Positions 15,993 through 25,458 of a DNA stretch of 64,000 bases are shown one piece after another. The stretch covers positions 2,484,501 to 2,548,500 of the forward strand of contig NZ_CP095049.1 in NCBI RefSeq assembly GCF_022919135.1. Reading direction: 5' to 3'. This DNA comes from Hymenobacter cellulosivorans. GTDB taxonomy: Bacteria > Bacteroidota > Bacteroidia > Cytophagales > Hymenobacteraceae. Both the position numbers and the translations under genes were made by a program. The first letter of the stretch is position 1. Each line of letters opens with the position of its first letter. The notes beneath the pieces were generated by a model, which ran no database searches, was not told the origin of the DNA, and saw nothing but the letters and a program-made list of their open reading frames with translations.

Positions 15993-17792
15993 ATGAAAAT
16001 TTTTAAGTACCTAATCGGCATTCTGTTTCTCGTGGCTTTGGCTGCGGGCATCGGCTTTATGCTCATGTCCCGGGCCACGCTACTTGATCTGCTGATTCAT
16101 CGGGGCGGGTTGGCCACGTATGCCGACAAGCTTAACGGCCTGCTGACCGAGAGCCTGGTACTCAAAGCCAAGCTGGGCGTGGGGGTACTGCTGCTGGGCC
16201 TGAGCCTGCTCGTAGCAGCTATGTGGCGCTTCTGGCCCCTTATCGAAACCTACCTGCGCACTGTGGGTCAGCAGGTAAGGCTGCTTGGTACTTACCTGAC
16301 CACTGTGCTGCGCCCCTGGACTTTCGGGCAGCGGTTGGTGCTGTTTGGCTTGTTCTTCGCCCTCACATTTTTGCTGTTTTACTGCGCTTACTCCATTCCG
16401 TTCATTTACGACGAACTGTACACCTATATAGCGTTCAGCTCCCGAGGTCCGGCTATTTCGCTGGTTTTCTACCCGTTTCCTAACAACCACGTGCTGGTTT
16501 CGGTGCTGGCCGGGGCGCTACTCAAGGTCGTAGGGTCGGTGGTATTCGGGATGCGCGCCACAACAATCCTGGCCAGCATGCTGCTGTACTGGGTGCTATT
16601 TGTGGGGCTGCAGCGCTGGGTCCGGCCCGCCGTAGTACTAACGGCGCTGATTTTCTTCTTCGGCCTCGATATGGTACTGCTTTACAGCTTTATGGCGCGG
16701 GGCTACACTATAATTCTGCTGTGTACGGCCGTCAGCTTCTGCGTGGTGCCGGAGCTGCTCAAGTCCCAAAGCCGCTACCGGCAGCTGAGCTGGCTACTGC
16801 TGGGCTTTGCCTCCATCGTAGGCATGGCTGCCATTCCAACCTACGTGTATGGTTTTGCCAGCATTATGATTACGCTGGGCATTTATTCCTTGCTGACCCG
16901 CCAGCCCAAGATGATCCAGTTAATTGTGCTGGGCTCATTGGTAGTGGTTGGTGTGGTGCTCTTCTATGCCCCGCTGATTACCGTTTCGGGCTTGGCGGCG
17001 CTTATCAAAAACAAGTACGTGGTGCCGATTTCCCGGCCCGAGGTGCTGCGGAAGATGCTGCCGGCCATGGGCGACCTGGCCTACGCGTTTTTCACTTTTA
17101 AGGCTCTGGGCTGGCTCTGGCTGCTGACCCTGATCCTGGGCGGCGTGGCTTTCTGGCGTCGCCGCCGGGTGTCGCGGGCGCTACCCCAGCCGCTGGTGAT
17201 CCTGAGCCTGCTCATGCTGGTGCTGCCCATGTTCTTTATGATGGCCCAATCGGTAGTGCCCTACGAGCGGTGCTGGCAGTACCTAGGCGTGCCGCTGGCA
17301 TATCTGCTGGCTACGGCTCTGGAATCGGTGCTGGCCAGCTTCAGCTCCGAACACTCAGCCTTTGGGCGGCTGACCGGACCCGTGTTGGTGCTCCTGATGT
17401 TTACGCTGACGGTGCGCAGTGCCTGGAACTTCTACCATAAGCTGTACATCAACGAATACCACTCGTTTTCCTACCGCCGGATTGGCACCTTGCTGACCGA
17501 GCAGGGCTTTCGTCTCAACCTGACTCAGCCTCCGGTATACATGGTCGACAGTTTCCTGGCCGACGGTAATGTAGAGTTCGACTTCACTACGATGCACCGG
17601 CCTTCCACCCGCTTGCGTCTCGACGTAACTCCCACGTTGCTGGATTCTTTGACGGCCCCGGCCGTGATAGTACACGACAAGCACTTTGGCACGGATCCGG
17701 CCGGGTATCTGAAAGGCCGGCCGGCGGAAATTCTCTACGACGACGTTCACGCTACGGTATTTTTAGTAAACTCGGCGGCAGTAAAGCCCTAA
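15993..17792 (+). CDS. Polytopic GT-C-like membrane protein
   Basis: 599 residues with about a dozen hydrophobic segments, the first at residues ~5-24. The loop IPFIYDELYTYIAF (~135-148) has the Asp-Glu pair expected in the first outer loop of GT-C glycosyltransferases, which move sugars from polyprenyl phosphate on the outer face of the membrane. A soluble C-terminal ~100 residues follows the last helix. The ATG at 15993 (MKIFKYLIG) is chosen because the longer frame overlaps the end of the GT2 gene and adds a non-family N-terminus. With the upstream DPM1-like gene it forms a plausible donor-maker and donor-user pair. The specific family was not identified. Confidence 0.75.
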   Translation: MKIFKYLIGILFLVALAAGIGFMLMSRATLLDLLIHRGGLATYADKLNGLLTESLVLKAKLGVGVLLLGLSLLVAAMWRFWPLIETYLRTVGQQVRLLGTYLTTVLRPWTFGQRLVLFGLFFALTFLLFYCAYSIPFIYDELYTYIAFSSRGPAISLVFYPFPNNHVLVSVLAGALLKVVGSVVFGMRATTILASMLLYWVLFVGLQRWVRPAVVLTALIFFFGLDMVLLYSFMARGYTIILLCTAVSFCVVPELLKSQSRYRQLSWLLLGFASIVGMAAIPTYVYGFASIMITLGIYSLLTRQPKMIQLIVLGSLVVVGVVLFYAPLITVSGLAALIKNKYVVPISRPEVLRKMLPAMGDLAYAFFTFKALGWLWLLTLILGGVAFWRRRRVSRALPQPLVILSLLMLVLPMFFMMAQSVVPYERCWQYLGVPLAYLLATALESVLASFSSEHSAFGRLTGPVLVLLMFTLTVRSAWNFYHKLYINEYHSFSYRRIGTLLTEQGFRLNLTQPPVYMVDSFLADGNVEFDFTTMHRPSTRLRLDVTPTLLDSLTAPAVIVHDKHFGTDPAGYLKGRPAEILYDDVHATVFLVNSAAVKP

Positions 17793-17868
17793 TGCTGAGC
17801 TAGCTCATGACCAGTGCGTCTTTCCCAAGTTCTCTCTCCAAATTGAATATAGTTCAAACTCTTCCCGT

Positions 17869-19209
17869 ATGAAAATCGCAGTAGTAGGTACCGGCTATGT
17901 AGGGCTGGTTACCGGCACGTGCTTCGCCGAGGTCGGAATTGATGTCACCTGCATCGATATCGACCAGAAGAAAATTGATAACCTGCACAAGGGTATCCTG
18001 CCCATCTATGAGCCCGGACTGGAGGAAATGGTGAGCCGCAACGTCGAAAAAGGCCGTCTGCACTTCTCCACTAGCCTAGCTGAGGGTATCAAAGACGCCG
18101 ACGTGGCTTTTATTGCCGTGGGCACGCCTCCCGGTGAAGACGGCTCGGCTGATTTGAAATACGTGCTGGCCGTGGCCCGCGGCATCGGCGAAAACATGAA
18201 CAGCTACGGCGTTATCGTGACCAAGAGCACGGTGCCGGTGGGCACGGCAGCCAAGGTGCGTGCTGAAATCGAGCAGGCCCTGGCTAAGCGCGGTGCCGCC
18301 ATTGAGTTCGACGTGGCCTCCAACCCCGAGTTCCTCAAAGAGGGCGCTGCCATCGACGACTTCCTCAAGCCCGACCGTATCGTGGTAGGGGTATCTTCGG
18401 AACGTGCCGAGGAAGTAATGAGCAAGCTCTACAAGCCTTTCCTGCTCAACGGCCACCCGATTATCTTCATGGATATCCCGTCGGCGGAAATGACGAAATA
18501 CGCAGCCAACTCCATGCTGGCGACCAAGATTTCGTTTATGAACGACATTGCTAACCTCTGCGAAATCATGGGTGCTGACGTGAACATGGTGCGCAAAGGT
18601 ATCGGCTCCGACGCCCGTATCGGTACTAAGTTCATCTATCCCGGTATCGGATACGGTGGTTCCTGCTTTCCCAAAGATGTAAAAGCCCTCATCAAGACGG
18701 CCGCCGAAAACGGCTACCAGATGCAGGTGCTCCAGGCCGTGGAAAGCGTGAACGAAGCTCAGAAGGAAGTCCTGTTCGAGAAAGTGTCCAAGCACTTTGG
18801 TGGCGACCTGAAAGGCAAGAAAATGGCCGTATGGGGCCTCTCGTTCAAACCCAAAACCGACGACATGCGTGAAGCGCCTTCGCTGGTTATCATTGAGAAG
18901 CTGCTCGATGCTGGTTGCACCGTATCGGCTTACGACCCGGTAGCTATGGAAGAAGCCAAGCACTCGCTTGGCGACCGTATCACCTACGCCAAGGATGAAT
19001 TCGCAGCCCTAATTGATGCCGACGCCCTGTTGGTCGTAACCGAGTGGCCCGATTTCCGCTCGCCCAACTTCGACGTGGTAGCTCGCCTGATGAAGCAGAA
19101 GACTATCTTCGACGGCCGGAATATCTATGACGCCAAGGAATTGCACGAAGCTGGCTTCACCTACCACTGCATCGGTATCAAAACCGACCACAAAGAGCCA
19201 GTAGCTTAG
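17869..19209 (+). CDS. ugd: UDP-glucose 6-dehydrogenase
   Basis: Oxidises UDP-glucose to UDP-glucuronate with two NAD+. 446 residues, typical length. N-terminal Rossmann motif VVGTGYVGLVTGTCFAEVG, then FIAVGTPPGEDG, TVPVGTA, the central PEFLKEGAAIDDF, and the catalytic Cys266 in GIGYGGSCFPKDV. The C-terminal domain has VWGLSFKPKTDDMREAPS. It is followed by UDP-glucuronate decarboxylase, so the pair would give UDP-xylose. Confidence 0.95.
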   Translation: MKIAVVGTGYVGLVTGTCFAEVGIDVTCIDIDQKKIDNLHKGILPIYEPGLEEMVSRNVEKGRLHFSTSLAEGIKDADVAFIAVGTPPGEDGSADLKYVLAVARGIGENMNSYGVIVTKSTVPVGTAAKVRAEIEQALAKRGAAIEFDVASNPEFLKEGAAIDDFLKPDRIVVGVSSERAEEVMSKLYKPFLLNGHPIIFMDIPSAEMTKYAANSMLATKISFMNDIANLCEIMGADVNMVRKGIGSDARIGTKFIYPGIGYGGSCFPKDVKALIKTAAENGYQMQVLQAVESVNEAQKEVLFEKVSKHFGGDLKGKKMAVWGLSFKPKTDDMREAPSLVIIEKLLDAGCTVSAYDPVAMEEAKHSLGDRITYAKDEFAALIDADALLVVTEWPDFRSPNFDVVARLMKQKTIFDGRNIYDAKELHEAGFTYHCIGIKTDHKEPVA

Positions 19210-19220
19210 TTGTCAGTTAT

Positions 19221-19273
19221 TCATTGTCAGTTGTTAGTTCGCGCTGATGCCTGCTGCTAACAACCGACAATGA
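19221..19273. repeat. Imperfect inverted repeat between ugd and uxs
   Basis: 19221-19237 pairs with 19257-19273 at 16 of 17 positions, with a 19-base loop. It fills the only gap between two genes of one pathway. There is no T run, so it is not a simple terminator; it may be an intergenic repeat or tune the two genes. Confidence 0.6.
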
Positions 19274-19312
19274 GCAACCACCACCTAAACCAATGACTAA
19301 GAACAACATCGC

Positions 19313-20299
19313 ATGTCTGATAAAAAACGCATTCTGATTACTGGTGGCGCCGGCTTTCTAGGTTCCCACCTCTGCGACCGGTTCCTGAAGGAAGGGTACC
19401 ATGTCATTGCCATGGACAACCTGATTACCGGCGACCTGGCTAATATCGAGCACCTGTTTGGCCGCGAGGACTTCGAATTCCACCACGCCGACGTGTCGAA
19501 GTTTGTATTCGTGCCCGGTAAGCTGGATTACATCCTGCACTTCGCCTCGCCCGCCTCGCCCATCGACTACCTCAAAATTCCGATTCAGACCCTGAAGGTG
19601 GGCTCGCTCGGCACGCACAACTTGCTGGGTCTGGCCCGCGTGAAAGGCGCCCGGATGCTGATTGCCAGCACCTCGGAAGTGTACGGCGACCCGGAAATTC
19701 ATCCTCAGGTCGAGGAGTACTTTGGCAACGTAAACCCGGTGGGCCCACGCGGCTGCTACGACGAGGCCAAACGCTTCCAGGAAGCCATTACCATGGCTTA
19801 CCATAACCACCACGGGCTGGAGACGCGCATCGTGCGCATCTTCAACACCTACGGCCCGCGTATGCGCTTGAACGACGGCCGCGTGTTGCCAGCATTCCTG
19901 TCGCAGGCCTTGCGTGGCGAGAACCTGACCGTGTTCGGTGATGGTTCACAGACGCGCTCCTTCTGCTATGTAGATGACCTGATTGAAGGCATCTACCGTC
20001 TGCTGCTGAGCGACTACGCGCTGCCCGTGAACATTGGCAACCCCGATGAAATCACCATTAAAGAGTTCGGCGAAGAAATTGCCCGCCTGATGGGTGTAGA
20101 GTTCAAGCCTACCTACCAGGAGTTGCCCCAAAATGACCCGATGAAGCGCAAGCCCGACATCACCAAGGCCAAGGAAATCCTGGGCTGGGAGCCGCAGGTT
20201 GACCGTGCTGAAGGACTTCGTCGCACCCTGGAGTATTTCAAAGAACACGTACAGGTAACCGCTGCTGGTCAGGTCGATAACACGCCGCGTACGTTCTAA
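19313..20299 (+). CDS. uxs: UDP-glucuronate decarboxylase (UDP-xylose synthase)
   Basis: An extended short-chain dehydrogenase of 328 residues. Glycine motif [15 protein letters not shown], then [30 protein letters not shown], the catalytic YxxxK (Tyr149, Lys153 in CYDEAKR) and [10 protein letters not shown]. The phrases ASPASPIDY and [14 protein letters not shown] are characteristic of UDP-glucuronate decarboxylase. It converts UDP-glucuronate to UDP-xylose. Its place right after ugd supports this over an epimerase role. Confidence 0.9.
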   Translation: MSDKKRILITGGAGFLGSHLCDRFLKEGYHVIAMDNLITGDLANIEHLFGREDFEFHHADVSKFVFVPGKLDYILHFASPASPIDYLKIPIQTLKVGSLGTHNLLGLARVKGARMLIASTSEVYGDPEIHPQVEEYFGNVNPVGPRGCYDEAKRFQEAITMAYHNHHGLETRIVRIFNTYGPRMRLNDGRVLPAFLSQALRGENLTVFGDGSQTRSFCYVDDLIEGIYRLLLSDYALPVNIGNPDEITIKEFGEEIARLMGVEFKPTYQELPQNDPMKRKPDITKAKEILGWEPQVDRAEGLRRTLEYFKEHVQVTAAGQVDNTPRTF

Positions 20300-20317
20300 A
20301 GTCATTTTCCGCCGCAC

Positions 20318-20725
20318 ATGCAAAAGCCGCATTTAATCGAGTTTCCCAAGCTGGGCGCTTCCGACATTGGATATATTTCCGTGGGGGAAGCCAATGGTCT
20401 GATTCCATTCACGGTAGAACGCACGTTCTGGACGTATTTCACGCCCGAGAGCATCGTGCGCGGACGCCACGCCCACCACGCTACCGAGCAGGTACTGATT
20501 GCTGTGGCTGGCCGCATCATCGTGACGACGGAAATGCCCGACGGGGAAGTACAAACCTTCGTGCTCGAGTCGCCGCACGTGGGGGTGTACGTACCCCCGA
20601 ATGCCTGGCATACCATGCAGTACTCGCACACGGCCGTACAGCTGGTGTTTGCCTCGACGCGGTACAATGAGCAGGACTACATCCGGAAATACGAAAACTT
20701 CCGCGAGGTATGGGGTTCCAAGTAA
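20318..20725 (+). CDS. fdtA: dTDP-4-keto-6-deoxyhexose 3,4-ketoisomerase (FdtA/QdtA family)
   Basis: A 135-residue cupin of the WxcM-like/FdtA family. Signature: ERTFWTYFTPESIVRGRHAHHATEQVLIAVAG with the catalytic His pair, then VYVPPNAWHTMQYS. It moves the keto group from C4 to C3 of dTDP-4-keto-6-deoxyglucose, preparing a 3-amino sugar. The next genes are an acetyltransferase-like frame (broken) and an aminotransferase, the usual set for Fuc3NAc or Qui3NAc. FdtA and QdtA differ in product stereochemistry, which I cannot tell from the sequence. Its last 16 bases overlap the next reading frame. Confidence 0.87.
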   Translation: MQKPHLIEFPKLGASDIGYISVGEANGLIPFTVERTFWTYFTPESIVRGRHAHHATEQVLIAVAGRIIVTTEMPDGEVQTFVLESPHVGVYVPPNAWHTMQYSHTAVQLVFASTRYNEQDYIRKYENFREVWGSK

Positions 20726-21662
20726 GTTCTGCCCTGGTAGCCGACCGGGCCGATAAACTGTTCTTTTATTCGCCCTATAACTTCCTGCGCAAGCTCGACG
20801 TGGCTACGCAGCAGCGTTTATTCGGAACCGGAGCTGCTGCCGATTACGCCACAGACCCCAATCACCGGGTGTTTGAATTTGTGCAGGACGGTGCTACCGT
20901 TCAGTTCTTGTACGCTTACCTGCCCTGGGATACTAATTTCTTTCAGGCATCGGTGTACAAGGTGTTCACCATCCTATTTGCCAACGGTACGCCGGCGGCG
21001 GTGCTGGCTGCGGCCAGCACCGCTTTCCGGCGGCAGCTGGGGCAGGAGGGAGCCGCCTACTGCTTTGCCGAACTGCCTGCCGAAGACACCCGCGTGGCGC
21101 AGGCTCTGGGGATGCCGGCTGGCGTTTGGTTGAAACCCGTTTGACATACTTCCACGATGCCGTGCAGGGCTTTGACCAGCCCCGGTTTGCGGTGCGCTCG
21201 GCCCAGAAGCAGGAAGCTGCGGCCATTGGGGCTATTTCGGCGGCCGCCCGCAATGAGTACGACCGGTTTCACGCCGACCAATGGTTCAGTGGCGACACCG
21301 GAGACCAGTTTCTGGCGCGCTACGCCTCGGCCGCCGTGGAAGGCTACTGCGACGACGTGTTGGTACCGGCCGAGCCGGATCTGCCCGTCGATTCCTTCCT
21401 GGCCATCAGCGACCTGCAGGCACACGCGGCAAGCTTTGGCACTGGCTTTTCGCGGGTAGTACTTACGGCAGTAGGGCCGGCCAACCGCGGCTGGCACCTG
21501 AAGCTGGTGTCGGAGACGGTGCAGCGGGCCCGGCAAAATGGCGCTGAGTACGTGCTGATGACCACTCAGGCTACCAACCGGGCCGTATTTCGGACCTGCG
21601 AAAAATTGAATTTTAAAGTCGGCGGTTGCAGCCACGTGCTGGCTTGCTCCCATTTCAACTAA
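20710..21662 (+). pseudogene. WecD-like GNAT N-acetyltransferase, frameshifted
   Basis: Two adjoining frames, 20710-21144 and one running to 21662, together read as one ~317-residue acetyltransferase of the WecD-like GNAT type. The first part has LPWDTNFFQASVYKV, the WecD N-terminal phrase that recurs as LPWDTDFLGFPVAQL in the gene at 39405. The second holds the GNAT acetyl-CoA region and ends NRAVFRTCEKLNFKVGG. The break is at the four-G run 21108-21111: one more G would give ALGDAGWRLVETRLTYFHD and restore the frame. It lies between fdtA and fdtB, so it probably acetylated the 3-amino sugar. It could be a true lesion, a phase-variable gene or a sequencing error. Confidence 0.75.
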
Positions 21663-21668
21663 TTCGTT

Positions 21669-22775
21669 ATGAAAGTTCCTTTTCTCTCCTTTACTCCCCA
21701 AAATCAGGCCGTCCGCACCCAAGTTCTGGACGCTATGAGCCAGGTATTCGATTCGCAGTGGTACGTGCTGGGCGAGGCCGTGAAGCAGTTCGAGGCCGAG
21801 TACGCCCGCTTCTCCACTACCACCGAGTGCATCGGGGTGGCCAATGGTCTGGATGCCTTGCATCTGGCTCTGAAAGCCCTCGACGTGAAGGAGGGTGACG
21901 AGGTAATCGTACCGTCCAACACCTACATTGCGACTTGGCTGGCTATTTCCTTCGTGGGTGCGACGCCCATTCCGGTAGAGCCTAACCCGACCACCTACAA
22001 CCTCGATCCAGCCCGTCTGGAAGCGGCTATTACGCCTCGCACCCGCGCCATAATGCCGGTGCACCTCTACGGTCAGGCCTGCGAAATGGACGAAATCATG
22101 GCCATTGCCAAGCGCCACAATCTGTACGTGGTGGAGGACAATGCCCAGTCGCAGGGAGCTACCTACAACGGCGGCATTACCGGCAGCTTCGGCGACGTGA
22201 ATGCCACGAGCTTTTACCCTGGCAAAAACCTGGGTGCTCTCGGCGACGCCGGGGCCGTGACAACCAACGATGCTGAACTGGCCAAGAAAGTGCGTACTCT
22301 GCGCAACTACGGCTCCCAGCAGAAGTACTACAACGAGGTTATCGGCCACAACTCCCGCCTCGATGAACTGCAGGCTGCTGTGCTCAGCGCCAAGCTACCT
22401 ATGCTTATGGAATGGACCGGGCAACGCCAGGAAGTAGCCGCGCTCTACGACCAGCACCTGGCCGGCATTGCCGATCTGCACCTGCCGGCAGTGGCTGCGG
22501 GCGCTACGCACGTGTATCACCTGTACGTGGTGCGCACCACTCAGCGCGATGAGCTCCAGAAATACCTGACGGAGCAGGGCATCGGTACGTTGATTCACTA
22601 CCCGATTCCGCCCCACTTGCAGGAAGCCTACCGTTTCATGAACTTCCAGGCCGGCGCTTTCCCTATTGCCGAGGAACTGGCCAAAACCTGTCTGAGCCTG
22701 CCTATGTGGCCCGGTATGACGCAGGAGCACGTGGAGTTGGTGAGCAACCACATTCGCACTTTCCTGACCCGCTAG
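21669..22775 (+). CDS. fdtB: Sugar aminotransferase, DegT/DnrJ/EryC1 family (FdtB-like)
   Basis: A 368-residue PLP aminotransferase. [21 protein letters not shown] cofactor region, [36 protein letters not shown], and the PLP lysine at residue 186 in [14 protein letters not shown]. The C-terminal part has [13 protein letters not shown], typical of enzymes that aminate C3 keto sugars (FdtB/QdtB/DesV group). It would turn the product of FdtA into a dTDP-3-amino-3,6-dideoxyhexose. It starts 6 bases after the broken acetyltransferase frame, clearly in one operon. Confidence 0.88.
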   Translation: MKVPFLSFTPQNQAVRTQVLDAMSQVFDSQWYVLGEAVKQFEAEYARFSTTTECIGVANGLDALHLALKALDVKEGDEVIVPSNTYIATWLAISFVGATPIPVEPNPTTYNLDPARLEAAITPRTRAIMPVHLYGQACEMDEIMAIAKRHNLYVVEDNAQSQGATYNGGITGSFGDVNATSFYPGKNLGALGDAGAVTTNDAELAKKVRTLRNYGSQQKYYNEVIGHNSRLDELQAAVLSAKLPMLMEWTGQRQEVAALYDQHLAGIADLHLPAVAAGATHVYHLYVVRTTQRDELQKYLTEQGIGTLIHYPIPPHLQEAYRFMNFQAGAFPIAEELAKTCLSLPMWPGMTQEHVELVSNHIRTFLTR

Positions 22776-22805
22776 TTCTTCGTTTTCAGGTCTTTTTCCT
22801 TTTTT

Positions 22806-24296
22806 ATGCAAGTTTCTGACAGTGCAGTCAGTACGAGTGCGCCCGCAACAACTGAGTCGCGGGTGCGTGGTGGCTGGCTCCTGGCTCTGGCCGCGGCGGT
22901 GTTGCCGTTTTTGCTGCTGGCTTATTACAACTACCCCAGCATCCACGACGACTACTCCAACTCCAACCGCATCATTCGGATGGGGCGGCTGCCGTTTATC
23001 CGTGAACTGTATGCCACCTGGACCGGCCGCTATACGGAGCTTGCTCTAAAAGCGTATCTGGACCCGTTGTCGTACCAACAGACCACGCTGCTGGCCCGGG
23101 TACAGCCTATTGCCGTTATTCTGCTCCTGGCCCTGGCGGCTTTCTGCTTTTTCCGCTTGTTGCTGCAGGGTGCCCGCACGTCAGTGGTGTTGGCCTGTGC
23201 CCTGCTGCTAACGGTTATGTACCTGAATGGCTTTGAAATGGCCGGCGCCGCCTTCTACTGGTTTGGCGGATACACTTCCTACACGGCCGGTGTAATTGCC
23301 AGCTTGTTTGCTTTTGCGGGCATGGTGGGAATTCACCGCTACCAGGGCCGGGTGGCTATACAGCTCCTGAGCCTGATTAGCGCGGCCAGCTTCAGCATTC
23401 TGGCCATCGGAGCCTACGATGTGTCGATGATGGCTATTTGCTGGGTATTGGGCAGTGCCGTAGCTATATCCTGGTTGTTCAAGCACTCGGCTAAGTGGTG
23501 GTACGTAGCTTTGTTTGCCTTGGCTATGATTGGGGCCTTTGTTGCCGTAACGGCACCCGGCAACCAGGTGCGCGCGGCTATGGCCGGTCGGGACCTGGGC
23601 CAGGTGCTAAAGAGCCCCCAGGCCATTGTTATCATTGTCAAGAGCATCTATTTCGCTCTTACCCAAAGCATTTCCTGGGCCAATAGCCTACTGCTGCTGC
23701 TCGGTAGCGTGCTGCTGGCCGGCCTGCTGACGCGTGTGCGGGAAACGGTGGTATTCAATCTAGGTCGGCTGCACCCGCTGATGCTGGGCCTGTGGCTGCT
23801 GGCTGGGTTAGGGGCTATGATTTTTCCCTCGATCCTGGTCTACCAAACGGTGTGGCCCCATAGCTGGCAGTGTGTTTACTTCTTTTTTCTGATGGGGTGG
23901 GTGTGGCTGCTAGCCACAGTGTTTGCCCGTTATAGTGCCCACTCAGAAGTGCTGCGCGCCCTGAGCAGTCCTAAAGGTTGGCGCCTGACGGCCTTGGCTT
24001 TCTTTGTCCTGTGCTTTTTTGGCAGCACTAGCAACACCCACATGGCTTACCTAGACGTAGCAGCCAAAGCACCTGAGCACTACGCCCGGGTACGGCAGCG
24101 TGAACAGCGGCTCAAGGATGAAGCGGCACGCGGCGTGCAAATCTCAGAGATGCGCCCTTTGTACAGCAACGAGGATGCCTACCGGGCTCCGAGTGTGCTG
24201 TACACCTACGATTTCAATAACGACGACGCGGCCCAGTACGCCATTTACTATGGGGTTGACAGCGTGGTTATCAAGCCTAACCCTTACCATCCGTAA
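22806..24296 (+). CDS. Polytopic membrane protein, DUF6056/GT-C-like
   Basis: 496 residues with a short hydrophilic N-terminus and about ten hydrophobic segments. The first outer loop contains YNYPSIHDDYSNS, an acidic pair placed like the catalytic loop of GT-C glycosyltransferases, followed by WTGRYTELALKAYL. The soluble C-terminal ~80 residues have YTYDFNNDDAAQYAIYYG. It resembles the DUF6056 group of bacterial membrane proteins, an assignment from memory and not certain. Its setting among glycosyltransferases, just before a GtrB-like GT2, suggests a sugar-transfer role at the outer face of the inner membrane. Confidence 0.65.
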   Translation: MQVSDSAVSTSAPATTESRVRGGWLLALAAAVLPFLLLAYYNYPSIHDDYSNSNRIIRMGRLPFIRELYATWTGRYTELALKAYLDPLSYQQTTLLARVQPIAVILLLALAAFCFFRLLLQGARTSVVLACALLLTVMYLNGFEMAGAAFYWFGGYTSYTAGVIASLFAFAGMVGIHRYQGRVAIQLLSLISAASFSILAIGAYDVSMMAICWVLGSAVAISWLFKHSAKWWYVALFALAMIGAFVAVTAPGNQVRAAMAGRDLGQVLKSPQAIVIIVKSIYFALTQSISWANSLLLLLGSVLLAGLLTRVRETVVFNLGRLHPLMLGLWLLAGLGAMIFPSILVYQTVWPHSWQCVYFFFLMGWVWLLATVFARYSAHSEVLRALSSPKGWRLTALAFFVLCFFGSTSNTHMAYLDVAAKAPEHYARVRQREQRLKDEAARGVQISEMRPLYSNEDAYRAPSVLYTYDFNNDDAAQYAIYYGVDSVVIKPNPYHP

Positions 24297-24363
24297 GCCT
24301 GGTTTTTAGCTGGTCGGGGGCGCAAGTATGCGTCTTGCTGGCTGCTTTAACCAAATGGAGCCC

Positions 24364-24371
24364 TACCTTTA
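24364..24371 (+). promoter_or_regulatory. Candidate -7 box before the GtrB-like gene
   Basis: TACCTTTA differs from TAnnTTTG in the last base and lies 39 bases before the ATG at 24411. Confidence 0.35.
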
Positions 24372-24410
24372 CCCCGCGAGCAGCCCATTGCTCCGTGTTT
24401 CACAGACCTT

Positions 24411-25358
24411 ATGCCCAAGCTCTCAGTTATTATTCCCTGTTACTTTAACGAAGGCAACATTCCGGTAACCGCTCAGGCTCTGATTGCCAACGAAGCGGGC
24501 TTTCCGGCCGGGGTAACCTTCGAATACGTAATGGTTGATGATGGCTCCGGCGACAACACCGTGCGGGAACTGCTGCGGTTTCGTGACCAGTACCCCGACC
24601 GGGTTCAAGTAGTTGAGCTGGTCAGCAACGTCGGCTCTTACAATGCTATTGTTGCCGGCATGGCCCACGCCACCGGCGACTGTATGGCCATCATCACGGC
24701 CGATATGCAGGACCCGCCGGAGCTGATGGTGCAGATGTACGACTACTGGCTGAAGGGCTTTAAACTCGTTATCGGCAACCGCCAGGACCGCGAAGAAACC
24801 GGCCTGCAAAAGTGGTTTGCCAACCTGTTTCACAAGACGATGAAGAAAGTGGCCCTGTCTAACATTCCAGACGGTGGCTTCGACTTCGTGTTCTTCGACC
24901 GGCAGGTGTGCGACGAAGTAGTACGCCTGCAGGAGCGCAACAGCAACATTTTCTACCTGATGGTGTGGCTGGGCTTCACCTATGTGAATATCCCCTACGT
25001 ACGCCGCAAGCGTGAAATCGGGAAGTCGCGCTGGACGCTGCAGAAGAAAATCAAGCTCTTTATCGACTCGATTCTGTCGTTCTCCTTTTTCCCTATCCGC
25101 CTGATTTCCATTTTGGGCATGATGCTGGGCGGGGTAGCAATGCTGTATGGGCTCTACATTTTGGCTATGAAGGTACTAGGCAATATCAGCGCCGCTGGCT
25201 GGACTACCTTGATGGTAGTCGTGCTGTTTGTATCCGCCTTTCAGATGATAGCTCTAGGCATTATTGGTGAATACGTATGGCGTGGCTTAGATGCTGCCCG
25301 CCAGCGGCCCTTGTACGTAGTCAAAAATGTGTACCGTGACACGACGGGCCATGCCTAA
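24411..25358 (+). CDS. GT2 glycosyltransferase, GtrB/ArnC-like, membrane-anchored
   Basis: 315 residues. Cytoplasmic GT2 domain: LSVIIPCYFNEGNIPVT, VDDGSGDNTV, the DxD-type TADMQDPPELM and GGFDFVFFDR. The signature KREIGKSRWTLQKKIKLFIDS precedes two C-terminal transmembrane helices (~230-250 and ~265-290). This layout matches GtrB/ArnC/YfdH enzymes, which attach a sugar to undecaprenyl phosphate. It follows a GT-C-like gene that could use the product. The sugar is unknown. Confidence 0.9.
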   Translation: MPKLSVIIPCYFNEGNIPVTAQALIANEAGFPAGVTFEYVMVDDGSGDNTVRELLRFRDQYPDRVQVVELVSNVGSYNAIVAGMAHATGDCMAIITADMQDPPELMVQMYDYWLKGFKLVIGNRQDREETGLQKWFANLFHKTMKKVALSNIPDGGFDFVFFDRQVCDEVVRLQERNSNIFYLMVWLGFTYVNIPYVRRKREIGKSRWTLQKKIKLFIDSILSFSFFPIRLISILGMMLGGVAMLYGLYILAMKVLGNISAAGWTTLMVVVLFVSAFQMIALGIIGEYVWRGLDAARQRPLYVVKNVYRDTTGHA

Positions 25359-25458
25359 ATAAGCAAAGTACAGTATCTGCATAGATATCTACGCAACAGC
25401 GGTTTAACGGTGAATCACTTGATAAGCCAGGCCCTATACAGCCTTCTGAATATTTCAG

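Noticed and set aside
21057..22349. A 430-codon minus-strand frame opposite the aminotransferase
   Set aside because: It is a shadow of the FdtB-like gene, with no family features.
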